Shown one piece after another: positions 25,224 to 34,482 of a stretch of DNA of 48,435 nt. Made by a program: the position numbers and the translations under genes. This DNA comes from Deltaproteobacteria bacterium GWA2_54_12 (lineage in GTDB: Bacteria; Desulfobacterota; GWC2-55-46): contig MGPK01000073.1 of assembly GCA_001795535.1 (NCBI GenBank), forward strand, positions 1 to 48,435, in the 5' to 3' direction. Each line of letters starts with the position of its first letter. Position 1 is the first letter of the stretch. The notes beneath the pieces are model-generated. The model had not been told where the DNA came from. It saw only the letters and a list, made by a program, of their open reading frames with translations, and did no database searches.

Positions 25224-26309
25224 TCAAAAAGCCAGAACCATCTCTACGGCGATAAGTATGAGGATGCCGAGCTCTATGATATAGGCCCTTCTGATGGAGA
25301 TCTCATCGTGTATCATGTTGTAGGTGTTCATTATTATCTGGAGCTTCTCCCTGATGCTCGTCTCCCAGTCGCGGCTCCTCAATACCGCCATGAAGGTCCT
25401 GTATATCCGGGCGTAATAGATGTCCTCCGTGACCTTCAGGGAGTTATTGACCCTCTCCGTCACCTCGGTTATGTCCGTGACCGTCCGGACTATCCTCCTG
25501 GCGAGCTTCTCGTATTCCCTGAGCCGCAGGAATGACGCGCCCCTGCTGCTCGAGATGCGGCCGTATATCCATTTGAGCTCCTTGTCAATGAGCCTGTCAT
25601 AGTACCTGAGCTCGAATATCTGGGCATTGGCGAACTCCAGTATGTCCGGAAGGTCGAAGCTGCCGGAAGGGTCTATGATGAGGGAATTATCGACATGGAC
25701 GATTATTAGGTCTTCCGGGTAGTAGCTGAAGCTGTGCCTCAGGGTCTCGTCCCTCGTGAAGCGGCTCAATTCCCTGGCCTCGTACAGAAGAAGCCGCGAC
25801 GGGTCGTATTGTTCGAGGAATTCACGAGCTTTTATGCCGTCTCCAAGCTCCTCTATGTATATGATCGCGTAATCTTCGAGAAAGTCCTCTTTTATCTCAG
25901 GGCCTGTTATCGCGGGCCCGAGTGATTCCATGAGGCCGCCTACATACTCCCTGGCCTTGTTGTCCACGGCCGGGTCGCTGTCGAGCTCCCTTACAACCCT
26001 CTCGAGCTCGGCAACCGGCGTACCCTGCGGTATGGCTATGTCAAAGGCGATGGAGAGCACCCCGAAGTCAAAGGCCTTTGCCAGGACATTGACCTTAGTC
26101 TCCGAGCCGAAATATCCGCTCGAAAAAGGGGCTAGCTCAAGGGCGACCGGCGGGTTCGCGAACTCCAGGGCTTTGGTGTAGCCGTACCTCGAGAGCTTGA
26201 AGCGCCTTGTCCCTGCCTTGACCCGTTCTTCAATCTTCGCGAGGTCTATTTCCAGGCCCACATCGAAGAGCCTGTATATGAGTATCCTTCCCCTGCTTAT
26301 GGAGATCAT
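25224..26309 (-). CDS. RMD1/DUF155 family membrane-anchored protein
   Basis: A 361-residue protein that I assign to the RMD1/YagE (DUF155) family. Evidence is the middle SYYPEDLIIVHVDNSLIID-like segment, the conserved helical stretch around LRYYDRLIDKEL, and the C-terminal pattern NTYNMIHDEISIRRAYIIELGILILIAVEMVLAF, with one membrane segment at the very end. Eukaryotic relatives act in mitochondrial translation or meiosis; bacterial function is unknown to me. The ATG overlaps the stop of the upstream kinase gene by four bases (ATGA), so the two are co-translated and perhaps work together, an unusual pairing. Repeat R2 adjoins its stop. Confidence 0.72.
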   Translation of the reverse strand: MISISRGRILIYRLFDVGLEIDLAKIEERVKAGTRRFKLSRYGYTKALEFANPPVALELAPFSSGYFGSETKVNVLAKAFDFGVLSIAFDIAIPQGTPVAELERVVRELDSDPAVDNKAREYVGGLMESLGPAITGPEIKEDFLEDYAIIYIEELGDGIKAREFLEQYDPSRLLLYEARELSRFTRDETLRHSFSYYPEDLIIVHVDNSLIIDPSGSFDLPDILEFANAQIFELRYYDRLIDKELKWIYGRISSSRGASFLRLREYEKLARRIVRTVTDITEVTERVNNSLKVTEDIYYARIYRTFMAVLRSRDWETSIREKLQIIMNTYNMIHDEISIRRAYIIELGILILIAVEMVLAF

Positions 26310-28789
26310 TCAAGACCTTCCGCCTCAGCCGGAAGCGTTATCCTGGCGGTCGTGCCAATGCCAGGGGCGGAATCGAACTCCAGCGTGCCTCCGTGCTCCT
26401 TTATTATCGAATACGATATCGAAAGCCCCAGACCCGTGCCTCCGAGATCGGCCTTGGTAGTGAAAAACGGTTCCATCACCCTGTCGAGGACATCCCTGGT
26501 CATCCCGGCCCCTTCGTCCCTTACCTCGATAAAGACTCTGCCTTCTTCCTGCCTGGTCGCGACAATGACTCTCTTTTTCTTGTCCGCAAGCGCGTGAAGC
26601 GCGTTGAGCACGAGGTTTATCACCACCTGCTCTATTTTCTGGCCGCTGCCCTTCACCTTTGGCAGCCCTTCGGCGCAGTCGACCTCGAAAGAGTCCGTGT
26701 ACTTCGCTATCTGGTTACTAAGTATCGATACCGAGGCCATAACGGCCCGGTTCACATCAAAGCTTCCCTCAAGGCCCGCTTTATCCTTGCGCGAAAAATC
26801 CTTCAGGTTGTCGACTATCCCTTTTATCCTCCTCGAACCGTCAGTTATGCCGGACAGAAGCTCAGGGACCACCTCGCTCATCTCCGAATACGGAAGCCCG
26901 CCGAGGGAAAAATCCCCGTTGTCGCGGTAGTACCTCTCAAGTATCCTTGCCGCGTCCTTCCAAGCGTCGGACAGGAGCGTCGAGTTGAAAAGGATGAAGT
27001 TGTTGGGGTTGTTTATCTCATGGGCCACTCCGGAAGCCAGAGTCCCTATGGAAGTCATCTTGTTCGCGTGTATGAGCTTTGCCTGGATGTATCTTGCCTC
27101 TTCCTCCATCCGGATGAGCTCGGTCAGGTCCCTGACCGTGCACAGCACCATCGTGCTCTGCCTCAGGGTTATGACCTGCCCGCGCACGGAAACGGCTGCC
27201 TTTGTGCCGTCCCTGCGGACGGCGTCGACCCTCTCGAATGAGAAGCCGCCCTGGAGCTTGAGGCCGGTCTTCACCTTTTCACAGACTTTTTCGCCCAGTA
27301 AATCCGCCTCTTCCATGCCGATGAATTCCTCGCGCGAGTACCCGAAAAGCGCGATCGCCGCGGGGTTCGCGTCTATCACGCGGCACTCCCCGCACCCCAG
27401 TATCACCTGCGCGTCCTGGTTCTGCTCGAAAATCTGCCTGAAGCGCTCCTCGCTTTCGCTGAGCGCCTCCTCAGCCGTCTTCCTCGCGGTTATGTCGCGC
27501 TTTATCCCGAGCGCCAGCTCCTTTTCGCCCACCCGCAAAGGCGTTATGGCCATATCGACCCATATCTCAGAGCCGTCTTTTCTGAGCATCCGCACTTCCG
27601 GTATGTACCCGCCCGTCTTCCAGAGCTTCCTGTGCTCCTCGATCATATGGAACCTTTCCGGCGGGACAAGCAGGCGCACGCCGGAAGAGAGCAGCTCTTC
27701 TTTCGCGTATCCGAACATCCGGCAGCCAGCGAGGTTAACATCAAGGTAACGGCCTTCAAAATCTATGACGAACATGCCGTCCAGCGCTGAATCGAATATG
27801 GTCCTGAGCCTCTCCTCACTGTCCCTCAGGGCCGACTCGGCCTTTTTCCTCTCGGCGGTCTGCTCGAAAGAACCAATCGCGAAGCCGATATCAGCCGCCA
27901 GGCTTTCAAGGAGGTCGATTGTCTTTTTTGCGAACAGGTCCGGATTTTCCGTATAGACATTGATGTTTCCAAATACTTCGCCTCCGGCGAATATGGGGAA
28001 AACGGCACAGGCCCTGTATCCGTATGCCCTTGCCTCCTCCCTCCACTCAGCAAAGCTCTCGTCCGCCTCTATGTCCGGGCATATGGCATGCCTGCCCGTC
28101 CTGAGGGCCCTGCCGGTAGGTCCCATGCCATGTGGGCTGAAATCGCAACCGGCATTTATCCTGCCGGCATAGCCGGTATCGCGTCCTGCTTTACACACTG
28201 GCGTGACCACCCCGGTCGACAGGTCGACCTTGCCTACCCAGGCCATCATGAACCCGGCCTTCTCGACAAGTATCCTGCATGTCTCGGAAAGCACCCTTGC
28301 CGCGCAGGTCTCGCGCACGACCATCTTGTCCACATCAAGAATAGTCTCAAGAAGCCGGTTCAGGAACAGTATCTCCTTCTCGGCCTTCCTGTGGGCCCGC
28401 ATGGTATCATATTCCCGGATCTCCCTTTCTATGGCCGGGACCAGCCTGAAAAGCCTGTCCTTCAGTATGTAATCGTCGGCCCCGGCCTTCATGGCCGTCA
28501 CGGCGAAATCCTCGCCCATGAAGCCGGAGACTATTATGACCGGCACCTCGAGTCCGGCCTGGCGCACCGCCTTGACCACGGCGAGCCCGGAAAGCTTCGG
28601 CATCCTGTAATCCGTGATCACGAGGTCCCACCCTCCCGCAGAGAGGGCGTCCACCAGGTCGGGTTCGTTATCCACGCGCTTGAAAGACATCTCGAAGCCG
28701 CCGCGCCTTAATTCGCGCATCAGCAGAATAAGGTCGTCTTCCGAATCTTCAGCGATGAGTACGGTCAAAGATATGATGTCCTTCGTCAT
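26306..28789 (-). CDS. REC-GAF-PAS-PAS histidine kinase
   Basis: An 827-residue soluble hybrid kinase. Order: N-terminal receiver (~8-125; acidic residues AEDSEDD, phospho-Asp D60 in DLVITDYRMPK, Lys in DDYILKDR), GAF (~150-310), two PAS domains (~320-435 and ~440-560), HisKA (phospho-His in LASGVAHEINNPNNF) and HATPase (NLVLNALHALADK, DEGAGMTRD, GTGLGLSISYSI). It has no membrane segment, so it senses something inside the cell, and its own receiver gates it from upstream. Its stop overlaps the start of the RMD1/DUF155 gene by four bases. The Cache-HAMP kinase upstream (28863) is on the same strand, 73 bp away. Confidence 0.9.
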   Translation of the reverse strand: MTKDIISLTVLIAEDSEDDLILLMRELRRGGFEMSFKRVDNEPDLVDALSAGGWDLVITDYRMPKLSGLAVVKAVRQAGLEVPVIIVSGFMGEDFAVTAMKAGADDYILKDRLFRLVPAIEREIREYDTMRAHRKAEKEILFLNRLLETILDVDKMVVRETCAARVLSETCRILVEKAGFMMAWVGKVDLSTGVVTPVCKAGRDTGYAGRINAGCDFSPHGMGPTGRALRTGRHAICPDIEADESFAEWREEARAYGYRACAVFPIFAGGEVFGNINVYTENPDLFAKKTIDLLESLAADIGFAIGSFEQTAERKKAESALRDSEERLRTIFDSALDGMFVIDFEGRYLDVNLAGCRMFGYAKEELLSSGVRLLVPPERFHMIEEHRKLWKTGGYIPEVRMLRKDGSEIWVDMAITPLRVGEKELALGIKRDITARKTAEEALSESEERFRQIFEQNQDAQVILGCGECRVIDANPAAIALFGYSREEFIGMEEADLLGEKVCEKVKTGLKLQGGFSFERVDAVRRDGTKAAVSVRGQVITLRQSTMVLCTVRDLTELIRMEEEARYIQAKLIHANKMTSIGTLASGVAHEINNPNNFILFNSTLLSDAWKDAARILERYYRDNGDFSLGGLPYSEMSEVVPELLSGITDGSRRIKGIVDNLKDFSRKDKAGLEGSFDVNRAVMASVSILSNQIAKYTDSFEVDCAEGLPKVKGSGQKIEQVVINLVLNALHALADKKKRVIVATRQEEGRVFIEVRDEGAGMTRDVLDRVMEPFFTTKADLGGTGLGLSISYSIIKEHGGTLEFDSAPGIGTTARITLPAEAEGLE

Positions 28790-28862
28790 TTTCCGTTCCA
28801 GGGTGCGATTTAAAATAAATGATTGAGGACGAAGCCAGAGGTCAGTACATTGTATTCACAAT

Positions 28863-31862
28863 TTATTGAAGAGTAAAATGAAAAGTAGCGCCCCTGTCCT
28901 TTTGGCCAACGGCCCAGATCCTCCCGCCGTGCCGCTGAATTATCCTCTGCACGGTGGCAAGCCCTATGCCTGTGCCGGGAAATTCCATTTCGCCGTGAAG
29001 GCGCTGAAAAGGATTGAAGAGCCTGTCGGAGTATTTCATATCAAAACCGGCGCCGTTGTCCCTTACGAAGTAGACCGCGGACCCGTCCGCCGCCGTCTCC
29101 ATGCCTACCTCGATCGCGGCCTCTTCCTTTTTGGATGTGAACTTCCAGGCGTTGCCGATGAGGTTTTCAAGCACGAGCCTCAGCAGGCTCGGGTCTGCTT
29201 TGACAAGGAGCCCCTCCTTGATTACGAAGGCGGCCCTGCGCTCTGGCTGTGACTTTCTGAGCTCTTCGGCCACATTCGAGGCTATGGCCGAGAGGTCCAC
29301 CTCCTCCCTGGTTATCCCGGTGCGCATCACATGTGAAAGCTTCAGAAGGGCGTCTATGAGCTGGCCCATCCGCTTGCTCGCGCCCTGGACCCTCGCCAGG
29401 TAATCACGCCCTGTGCTGTCGAGGCTTTCATCGTAGTCCTTGAGGAGTATCCTGCTGAACCCGTCGATTATCCTCAAGGGAGAGCGCAGGTCATGGGCGA
29501 CCGAGTAGCTGAACGATTCGAGCTCCTGGTAGGCGGCCTGCAGTTCCTTTGTCCGGCCGGCTACCCTTTGTTCAAGTTCGGTGTTGAGCTTGCGGACCTC
29601 CTCTTCTGCCCTCTTCCTTCCAGTTATATCCTGGACCGTGCCGGACATTTCGACGGCCCTTCCGCTCTCATCAAATATGACTTCGCCCTGCTCATGGACA
29701 ATTTTTTCAGCGCCGTCTCTCAACACTATCCTGTGATCTATTGAATACGCCTTTTTACCAGAGAGCGTCTCGTCGACGGCCTTTGCCACGAGTTCGCGGT
29801 CGTCCGGGTGCACGAATCCGATAAAAGCGTCATATGTAGCGCCGAACTCCTGGGGAGCCACGCCGAATATCCTGTATATTTCATCAGACCACCGAAGCTC
29901 ATTTGTCACGATATTCCAGTCCCAGCTGCCGATGTGCGCTATCCTCTGCGCGTTCGCAAGCGATGCCTCGCTCCTCCTGAGCGCTTCCCCGGCCTTCACC
30001 CTCCCGGTAATGTCCTGGACGGTGCCCGAGATCTTCCAGGGGACATCGTCGTGGCAGCTGACCTCGCCTTCTTCGTGAATGACCCTTTCAGCGCCGTCGG
30101 GCCTGATTATCCTGTAGTCCATGGAGTAGGCGCGGCCTGTGGCGCAGCTCTCGGTTACCGTCTTCTCGACCCGTTTTCTGTCTTCGGGATGGAGGACCTT
30201 TACCAAATCATCAAACCCGTTGGTCCAATCCTCTTTCCTGACCCCGAAAAGAGAGAACATCTCCTCCGACCACGCGCCCGTTCGCTCCTTGAGGTCGAAC
30301 TCCCAGTTTCCCATCCCGGCTATCCGCTGCGCGTTGGCCAGCGAAACCTCGCTTTTTCGTAACGCTTCCTGGGAGCGCTTGATCTCGGTGATGTCCGTTG
30401 AGATACCTGCAACCGCGTAGGGGTTCCCGCTTTCGTCAACGAGCCTGAACTTCACGGAAAGGTATACGCGGTCTCCAGCGATGGGAACAGTTTCCTCGAA
30501 TTGGAGCGGGACCGGCGACTGAAGCGCCTTCAGGTCATTTTCCCCGAAAGCGTCCGCCACTTCTTTCGGGAAAAGGTCATGGTCTGTCTTGCCGCGCACG
30601 GCTTCGTTCTTAACATGGAAGAGGTCCTCGTATATCCTGTTTATGAACAGGTAGCGGCCTTCAGGGGTCTTCATGTACACGACATTTATCGTGTTGTCCA
30701 TTATGGCCCTGAACCTCTCCTCGCTTTCGCGAAGGGCCTGGTTCCTTTCCTTGACCTGCCGGGCCATGTTGTTGAACGAGTCCGTGAGGACGCCTATCTC
30801 GTCCTCGCTCTCAACCGGCAGGGCTATGTCGTAGTTCCCGGCGGCTATCTCCTTTGAAGACGCGGCAAGCCTTCTTAACTGCATGACCGCCACCCTGTAG
30901 AAGAACGCTACAAGCCCCGAGATAAGGACAATCGTCACGATTATAGTCACCAGGCCGTAAAGCTGGATAGTGCGCACCGGGCGAAGGGCTTCCTCGCTGT
31001 CGACCTCCGTTACGAACACCCATCTGTACGGCAGCATGCAAATGGAAGAGCCAGCGACCTCAATTCCCCGGTAATCGGGATAAAAACCGGAAAAATCCAG
31101 TCCCGCTTCAAAGCAGGCGCCTATGGGGGCCGTGTCAACCTTCTGCTGCAGAGGAGGCTTGAGCGCGAGCGGGGATTCCGTCAACATGAGCCTGTCCCTG
31201 TTCACGAGATAGATGTCCAGGCTTTTGTATGAAGTCAAGGATTTCCACTCGATCTCGTCCTCCGACAGCTCGGGGAGTCCCAGGAATATGTCTTCGAGTT
31301 TCTCGAGAGTTACGAAGCCGACGATGACGCCCAGGACCCTTCTGTCAGAGCGGCTGTGCACCGGGGCCGCCACGGCAAGCTCGGGCACGCCAAGAAAGCC
31401 CTTCTCGCGCATGGATATGTTTATCCCCTCGATCCCCTTCACGAAAAACTCCTCATCGCTCTGCATTGTCCCGACGGCAGCTCTATTCGTCGAGGCAACT
31501 GTGACTCCGGAGGTATTTATGACGGAGATCCTGTAGAAATTTTGCGCTAGCGGGGCCTTGTTTTCGATTATGTATCTGCTTAAAACCTCATCCGAGGCAA
31601 GGTTCCTCTTTACGGCGCGCTCTAACTCGTCCCTTATTACGCCGTCGCTGGCGAAATCCACCATCCGGGTCCTGACAATCTCAAAGAAAAGGAACAGCTC
31701 TCCGGCCCTGGCCTCGGAGATGCTCCTCAGGTCATCGATGATAAGCGTCTCGACATGTTTGCGGGTGGAGCTAAGGCTCAGGAAAAAGGCAATAATGATG
31801 GGCAGGAGTACGGCGATGAACGCCAGCAGTATCTTGTAGGCAAGGGGAAAAGGCCTTTTCAT
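28863..31862 (-). CDS. Cache-HAMP-PAS3 histidine kinase
   Basis: A 999-residue inner-membrane sensor kinase. TM1 (~10-30) and TM2 (~280-300) enclose a double-Cache-like periplasmic domain. Then follow HAMP (~305-365), three PAS domains (~375-500, ~505-630, ~635-760), HisKA of the phytochrome/bacteriophytochrome type (His in YSVAHDLRSPLRIIDGFSR) and HATPase (NLIGNAWKFTS, DNGAGFDMKY, GTGIGLATVQRI). The PAS copies repeat the block SLANAQRIA, suggesting internal duplication. The frame opens at a GTG at 31868; the ATG two codons on (31862) is equally likely. No receiver is attached. Confidence 0.9.
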   Translation of the reverse strand: MKRPFPLAYKILLAFIAVLLPIIIAFFLSLSSTRKHVETLIIDDLRSISEARAGELFLFFEIVRTRMVDFASDGVIRDELERAVKRNLASDEVLSRYIIENKAPLAQNFYRISVINTSGVTVASTNRAAVGTMQSDEEFFVKGIEGINISMREKGFLGVPELAVAAPVHSRSDRRVLGVIVGFVTLEKLEDIFLGLPELSEDEIEWKSLTSYKSLDIYLVNRDRLMLTESPLALKPPLQQKVDTAPIGACFEAGLDFSGFYPDYRGIEVAGSSICMLPYRWVFVTEVDSEEALRPVRTIQLYGLVTIIVTIVLISGLVAFFYRVAVMQLRRLAASSKEIAAGNYDIALPVESEDEIGVLTDSFNNMARQVKERNQALRESEERFRAIMDNTINVVYMKTPEGRYLFINRIYEDLFHVKNEAVRGKTDHDLFPKEVADAFGENDLKALQSPVPLQFEETVPIAGDRVYLSVKFRLVDESGNPYAVAGISTDITEIKRSQEALRKSEVSLANAQRIAGMGNWEFDLKERTGAWSEEMFSLFGVRKEDWTNGFDDLVKVLHPEDRKRVEKTVTESCATGRAYSMDYRIIRPDGAERVIHEEGEVSCHDDVPWKISGTVQDITGRVKAGEALRRSEASLANAQRIAHIGSWDWNIVTNELRWSDEIYRIFGVAPQEFGATYDAFIGFVHPDDRELVAKAVDETLSGKKAYSIDHRIVLRDGAEKIVHEQGEVIFDESGRAVEMSGTVQDITGRKRAEEEVRKLNTELEQRVAGRTKELQAAYQELESFSYSVAHDLRSPLRIIDGFSRILLKDYDESLDSTGRDYLARVQGASKRMGQLIDALLKLSHVMRTGITREEVDLSAIASNVAEELRKSQPERRAAFVIKEGLLVKADPSLLRLVLENLIGNAWKFTSKKEEAAIEVGMETAADGSAVYFVRDNGAGFDMKYSDRLFNPFQRLHGEMEFPGTGIGLATVQRIIQRHGGRIWAVGQKDRGATFHFTLQ

Positions 31863-32000
31863 TCTCACCGTGACCGGAAGACGCTTCTAACGCCCTTCCA
31901 TGAGCTTTTTTCAATGATTGTCCTGATTGACTGGGCAGGTCTGCCGGCCAGGCTCGCTTTTTTTGAAGCTCCCCGAGTGAAGCCGCGGGAGATTCAAAAC

Positions 32001-32495
32001 CTACAGGTTTTCTATGTATCTCCGGCGCGCCTCCTCGATTATCACCAGGGCCTCTTTGTGCCCGGCCCAGCCCTCGATCCCGGTCTTCTTCTTTTCCAGG
32101 TCCTTGTATATCCTGAAAAAGTGCCCTATCTCATGAAGAAGGTGCGGGGGCACTTCCTGGAGCGTCCTTATATGGTTCCAGAGGGGGTCGCCCAGGGGCA
32201 CGCACAGGATCTTCTCGTCAGGGCCCTTTTCATCCCACATCTTGAAAAGCCCCACCGGCCTGGCCTCTATGTGGCACCCGGGGAAGGTCGGCTCCCACAG
32301 GAGCACCAGCGCGTCAAGGGCGTCTCCGTCCCTGCCGAGGGTTTCCGTGATGAAGCCGTAGTCGCTCGGGTAATGAACGGACGAGAACAGCATCCTGTCG
32401 AAGCGCAGGACTTTTCCTTCAGGGTCCCACTCGTACTTGTTCCGGCAGCCCTTGGGTATCTCGATGAAGACCGTGACAACGGGCTCTGTGGCCAA
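32001..32495 (-). CDS. ppa: Inorganic pyrophosphatase, family I
   Basis: A 164-residue enzyme that hydrolyses PPi to phosphate. Family motifs are visible: FIEIPKGCRNKYEWD, RMLFSSVHYPSDYGFI, and the metal site DGDALDALVL (three Asp). C-terminal IGHFFRIYKDLEKKK also fits. The longest frame begins at a GTG (32546), but the TTG at 32495 has AGGAGGGG directly upstream and gives the normal N-terminus (xATEPVVTVFIEIPKG), so I chose it. It is a single gene between two regulators. Confidence 0.9.
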   Translation of the reverse strand: MATEPVVTVFIEIPKGCRNKYEWDPEGKVLRFDRMLFSSVHYPSDYGFITETLGRDGDALDALVLLWEPTFPGCHIEARPVGLFKMWDEKGPDEKILCVPLGDPLWNHIRTLQEVPPHLLHEIGHFFRIYKDLEKKKTGIEGWAGHKEALVIIEEARRRYIENL

Positions 32496-32614
32496 AATGC
32501 CCCTCCTGAATAGATTCTGCGGCTCGCGGCCAAAGTGAAATAACACGCCGCGGCCCTGTTGGAAGTCTACTGGAGGGACATGAGGTTGTCAAACCGTGGC
32601 GGGAGTGGTTCCGG

Positions 32615-33265
32615 CTAAAACATCCGCCTTTCCGCTGCCGCGGCGCCCTGGGGTTCCGCCGACTGATTTTTTATGGCGAAGGTAATGAGCTGAGGCCTGT
32701 TCTGGATGTCGAGCTTGTGGAAAATGCGCTGCAGGTGGGTTTTGACCGTGGGTTCGCTTATGCAGAGCTTTTCGGCTATTTCCCTGTTCCTGTATCCCTG
32801 GCCCACGAGCCCCACCACCTCCCACTCCCTGCCGGTAAGAGAGGGCCTGCTGTTCTTTTTCAACGCATGGAGGCCTGTAAGGAGGTTTTTGATGTCTATC
32901 TTGTCCAGCCATATCTCGCCTCCGGCCACCTCTCTTATGGCCTTCTTGAGAAGAAGCGGGGTGGAGCTGCCTACCAGCACGCCCTTCAATCCTTTCGTCA
33001 GCACCGCGGATATGATGTTGTCCTCCCCGCAGCTCGTGTCCACGAGTATGAACTTGTTGGCGTCCATGCCAAGGTCGCCGAACCCGTTGAACAGCGTCGT
33101 GAAGTCAACAAGCACCACATCCGGCCTTGCCGCCTCAATCCCGGCGGCCGGGTCGGAGCCCGGGCGCATTATCTCGATTACCTTTATGTCTTCGCTGCCT
33201 TCAAGGAGCCTTAAGATGCCCTCTGAGAACAGCATGTTGCTGAAAGCGAGCATCACCTTTATCAT
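32615..33265 (-). CDS. LuxR-type regulator with degenerate receiver
   Basis: A 216-residue protein. The C-terminal LuxR helix-turn-helix is intact (LTGREWEVVGLVGQGYRNREIAEKL, SEPTVKTHLQRIFHKL). The N-terminal receiver keeps Asp54 (VVLVDFTTL) but has lost the acidic pair (MLAFSNMLF instead of a DD motif) and the conserved Lys (GVLVGSSTP). Phosphorylation in the normal way is doubtful; it may respond to protein partners or be constitutive. The frame reaches a TTG at 33271, with the ATG at 33265 preferred. It follows the sigma factor gene by about 40 bp on the same strand and may be co-transcribed with it. Confidence 0.82.
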   Translation of the reverse strand: MIKVMLAFSNMLFSEGILRLLEGSEDIKVIEIMRPGSDPAAGIEAARPDVVLVDFTTLFNGFGDLGMDANKFILVDTSCGEDNIISAVLTKGLKGVLVGSSTPLLLKKAIREVAGGEIWLDKIDIKNLLTGLHALKKNSRPSLTGREWEVVGLVGQGYRNREIAEKLCISEPTVKTHLQRIFHKLDIQNRPQLITFAIKNQSAEPQGAAAAERRMF

Positions 33266-33306
33266 TTTCAATAGAGCCTTTCAGTTCTTTTTTAAGCGGC
33301 ACAGCT

Positions 33307-34413
33307 TCAGATGATGTCGAACGAGCATATGTCCGTCTGCTTGATTATCTTCTTGAGCTTATCCAGCGCCTTGACCTCTATCTGGCGGACGCGCTCCCTT
33401 GTCACCCCGAAGGACTTCCCTATCGACTCGAGCGTCTGGGGCTCGTCAGATTCAAGGCCGAACCTGAGCTTCAGGATGGTCCTCTCGTTGTCGTCGAGCA
33501 TGCCGAGCCAGTTGCTTATCCTCTCGGTCCTTCTCGATTCGTCTATTATCTCCATCGGGCTGGGGAACCTGTCATCTTCCAGCCTGTCAAGGAGCGACTG
33601 GTCGGTGTCGTCAGGGAAGCTCGCCTCAAGGGAATAGCTCTTCTTGCTTATCGTGTTGAGCTTTTTCACATACCTGCCGGAAAGGCCGGTCTTCTCCGTA
33701 AGCTCCTCGATGCTCGGCTCTCTCTTCAGGTTCCTCGAAAGCTCCCTGGTGGCCCTCGTGAGCTTGGAGATATCGGCGGTTACATGTATGGGGAGCCTTA
33801 CGATCGATGACTGGTTGGCTATGGCGCGCTCTATTGCCTGCTTTATCCAGTAGGTCGCGTAGGTAGAGAACTTGCAGCCCTTCGTCGCCTTGAAGCGCTC
33901 AACGGATTTTATGAGGCCTATGTTGCCTTCTTCAATGAGGTCCTGAAGGGGAAGGCCCCTGTTCAGGTACCTTTTGGCTATATTCACGACCAGGCGGAGG
34001 TTCGCCTCTATCATCTTCCTTCTTGATTCCATGCAGCCTTTGGCTATCTTCCTCGCCAGGGTCTTTTCCTCATCAGAGGTCAGGAGGGCGAATTTTTTTA
34101 TGCCGCTGAAGTAGACCTTTACGGAATCGGAAGCGGTCGTGGTCTCTTTTTCCTTTTCTTCCCTTTTCGCGCGCCTCCTGGGTTTGGCTTCGGCGACGAT
34201 CGGCGTCTGCGCCGCGTCGTTTATCCCCGCGCCTTCAAAGGCCCCCTTACCGTCAGCCTCTCCACCATGCCTGTAGGGGAGCGGCCAGTTCGAAGCGCCC
34301 TTCACCCCGGCCCCTTTCGCAGCCTTTTTCAGAGCCACGAAGTTCTTCTGTGTGCCTTCCGGCGCGCCAAACCCGATAAACTTCTTCTTGTTCTTGTCCT
34401 TGTCCTTGTTCAT
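33307..34413 (-). CDS. RpoS/group 2-like sigma-70 factor
   Basis: A 368-residue sigma factor. From ~97 it has region 1.2 ([23 protein letters not shown]), region 2 ([42 protein letters not shown]), region 3 and region 4 with its helix-turn-helix ([19 protein letters not shown]). Length and lack of region 1.1 fit group 2, RpoS-like. The first ~95 residues are a low-complexity, Lys/Arg-rich extension ([22 protein letters not shown]) that is unusual. The ATG has GGAGG upstream. It lies between a REC-PilZ protein and a LuxR-type regulator, both on the same strand. Confidence 0.88.
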   Translation of the reverse strand: MNKDKDKNKKKFIGFGAPEGTQKNFVALKKAAKGAGVKGASNWPLPYRHGGEADGKGAFEGAGINDAAQTPIVAEAKPRRRAKREEKEKETTTASDSVKVYFSGIKKFALLTSDEEKTLARKIAKGCMESRRKMIEANLRLVVNIAKRYLNRGLPLQDLIEEGNIGLIKSVERFKATKGCKFSTYATYWIKQAIERAIANQSSIVRLPIHVTADISKLTRATRELSRNLKREPSIEELTEKTGLSGRYVKKLNTISKKSYSLEASFPDDTDQSLLDRLEDDRFPSPMEIIDESRRTERISNWLGMLDDNERTILKLRFGLESDEPQTLESIGKSFGVTRERVRQIEVKALDKLKKIIKQTDICSFDII

Positions 34414-34482
34414 TGATGTGCCTCCTGATGATGTTTTGAAGGCCCTTTTTCAAGAGGCCTGAAAGACAAAAATGTGTCCGCC

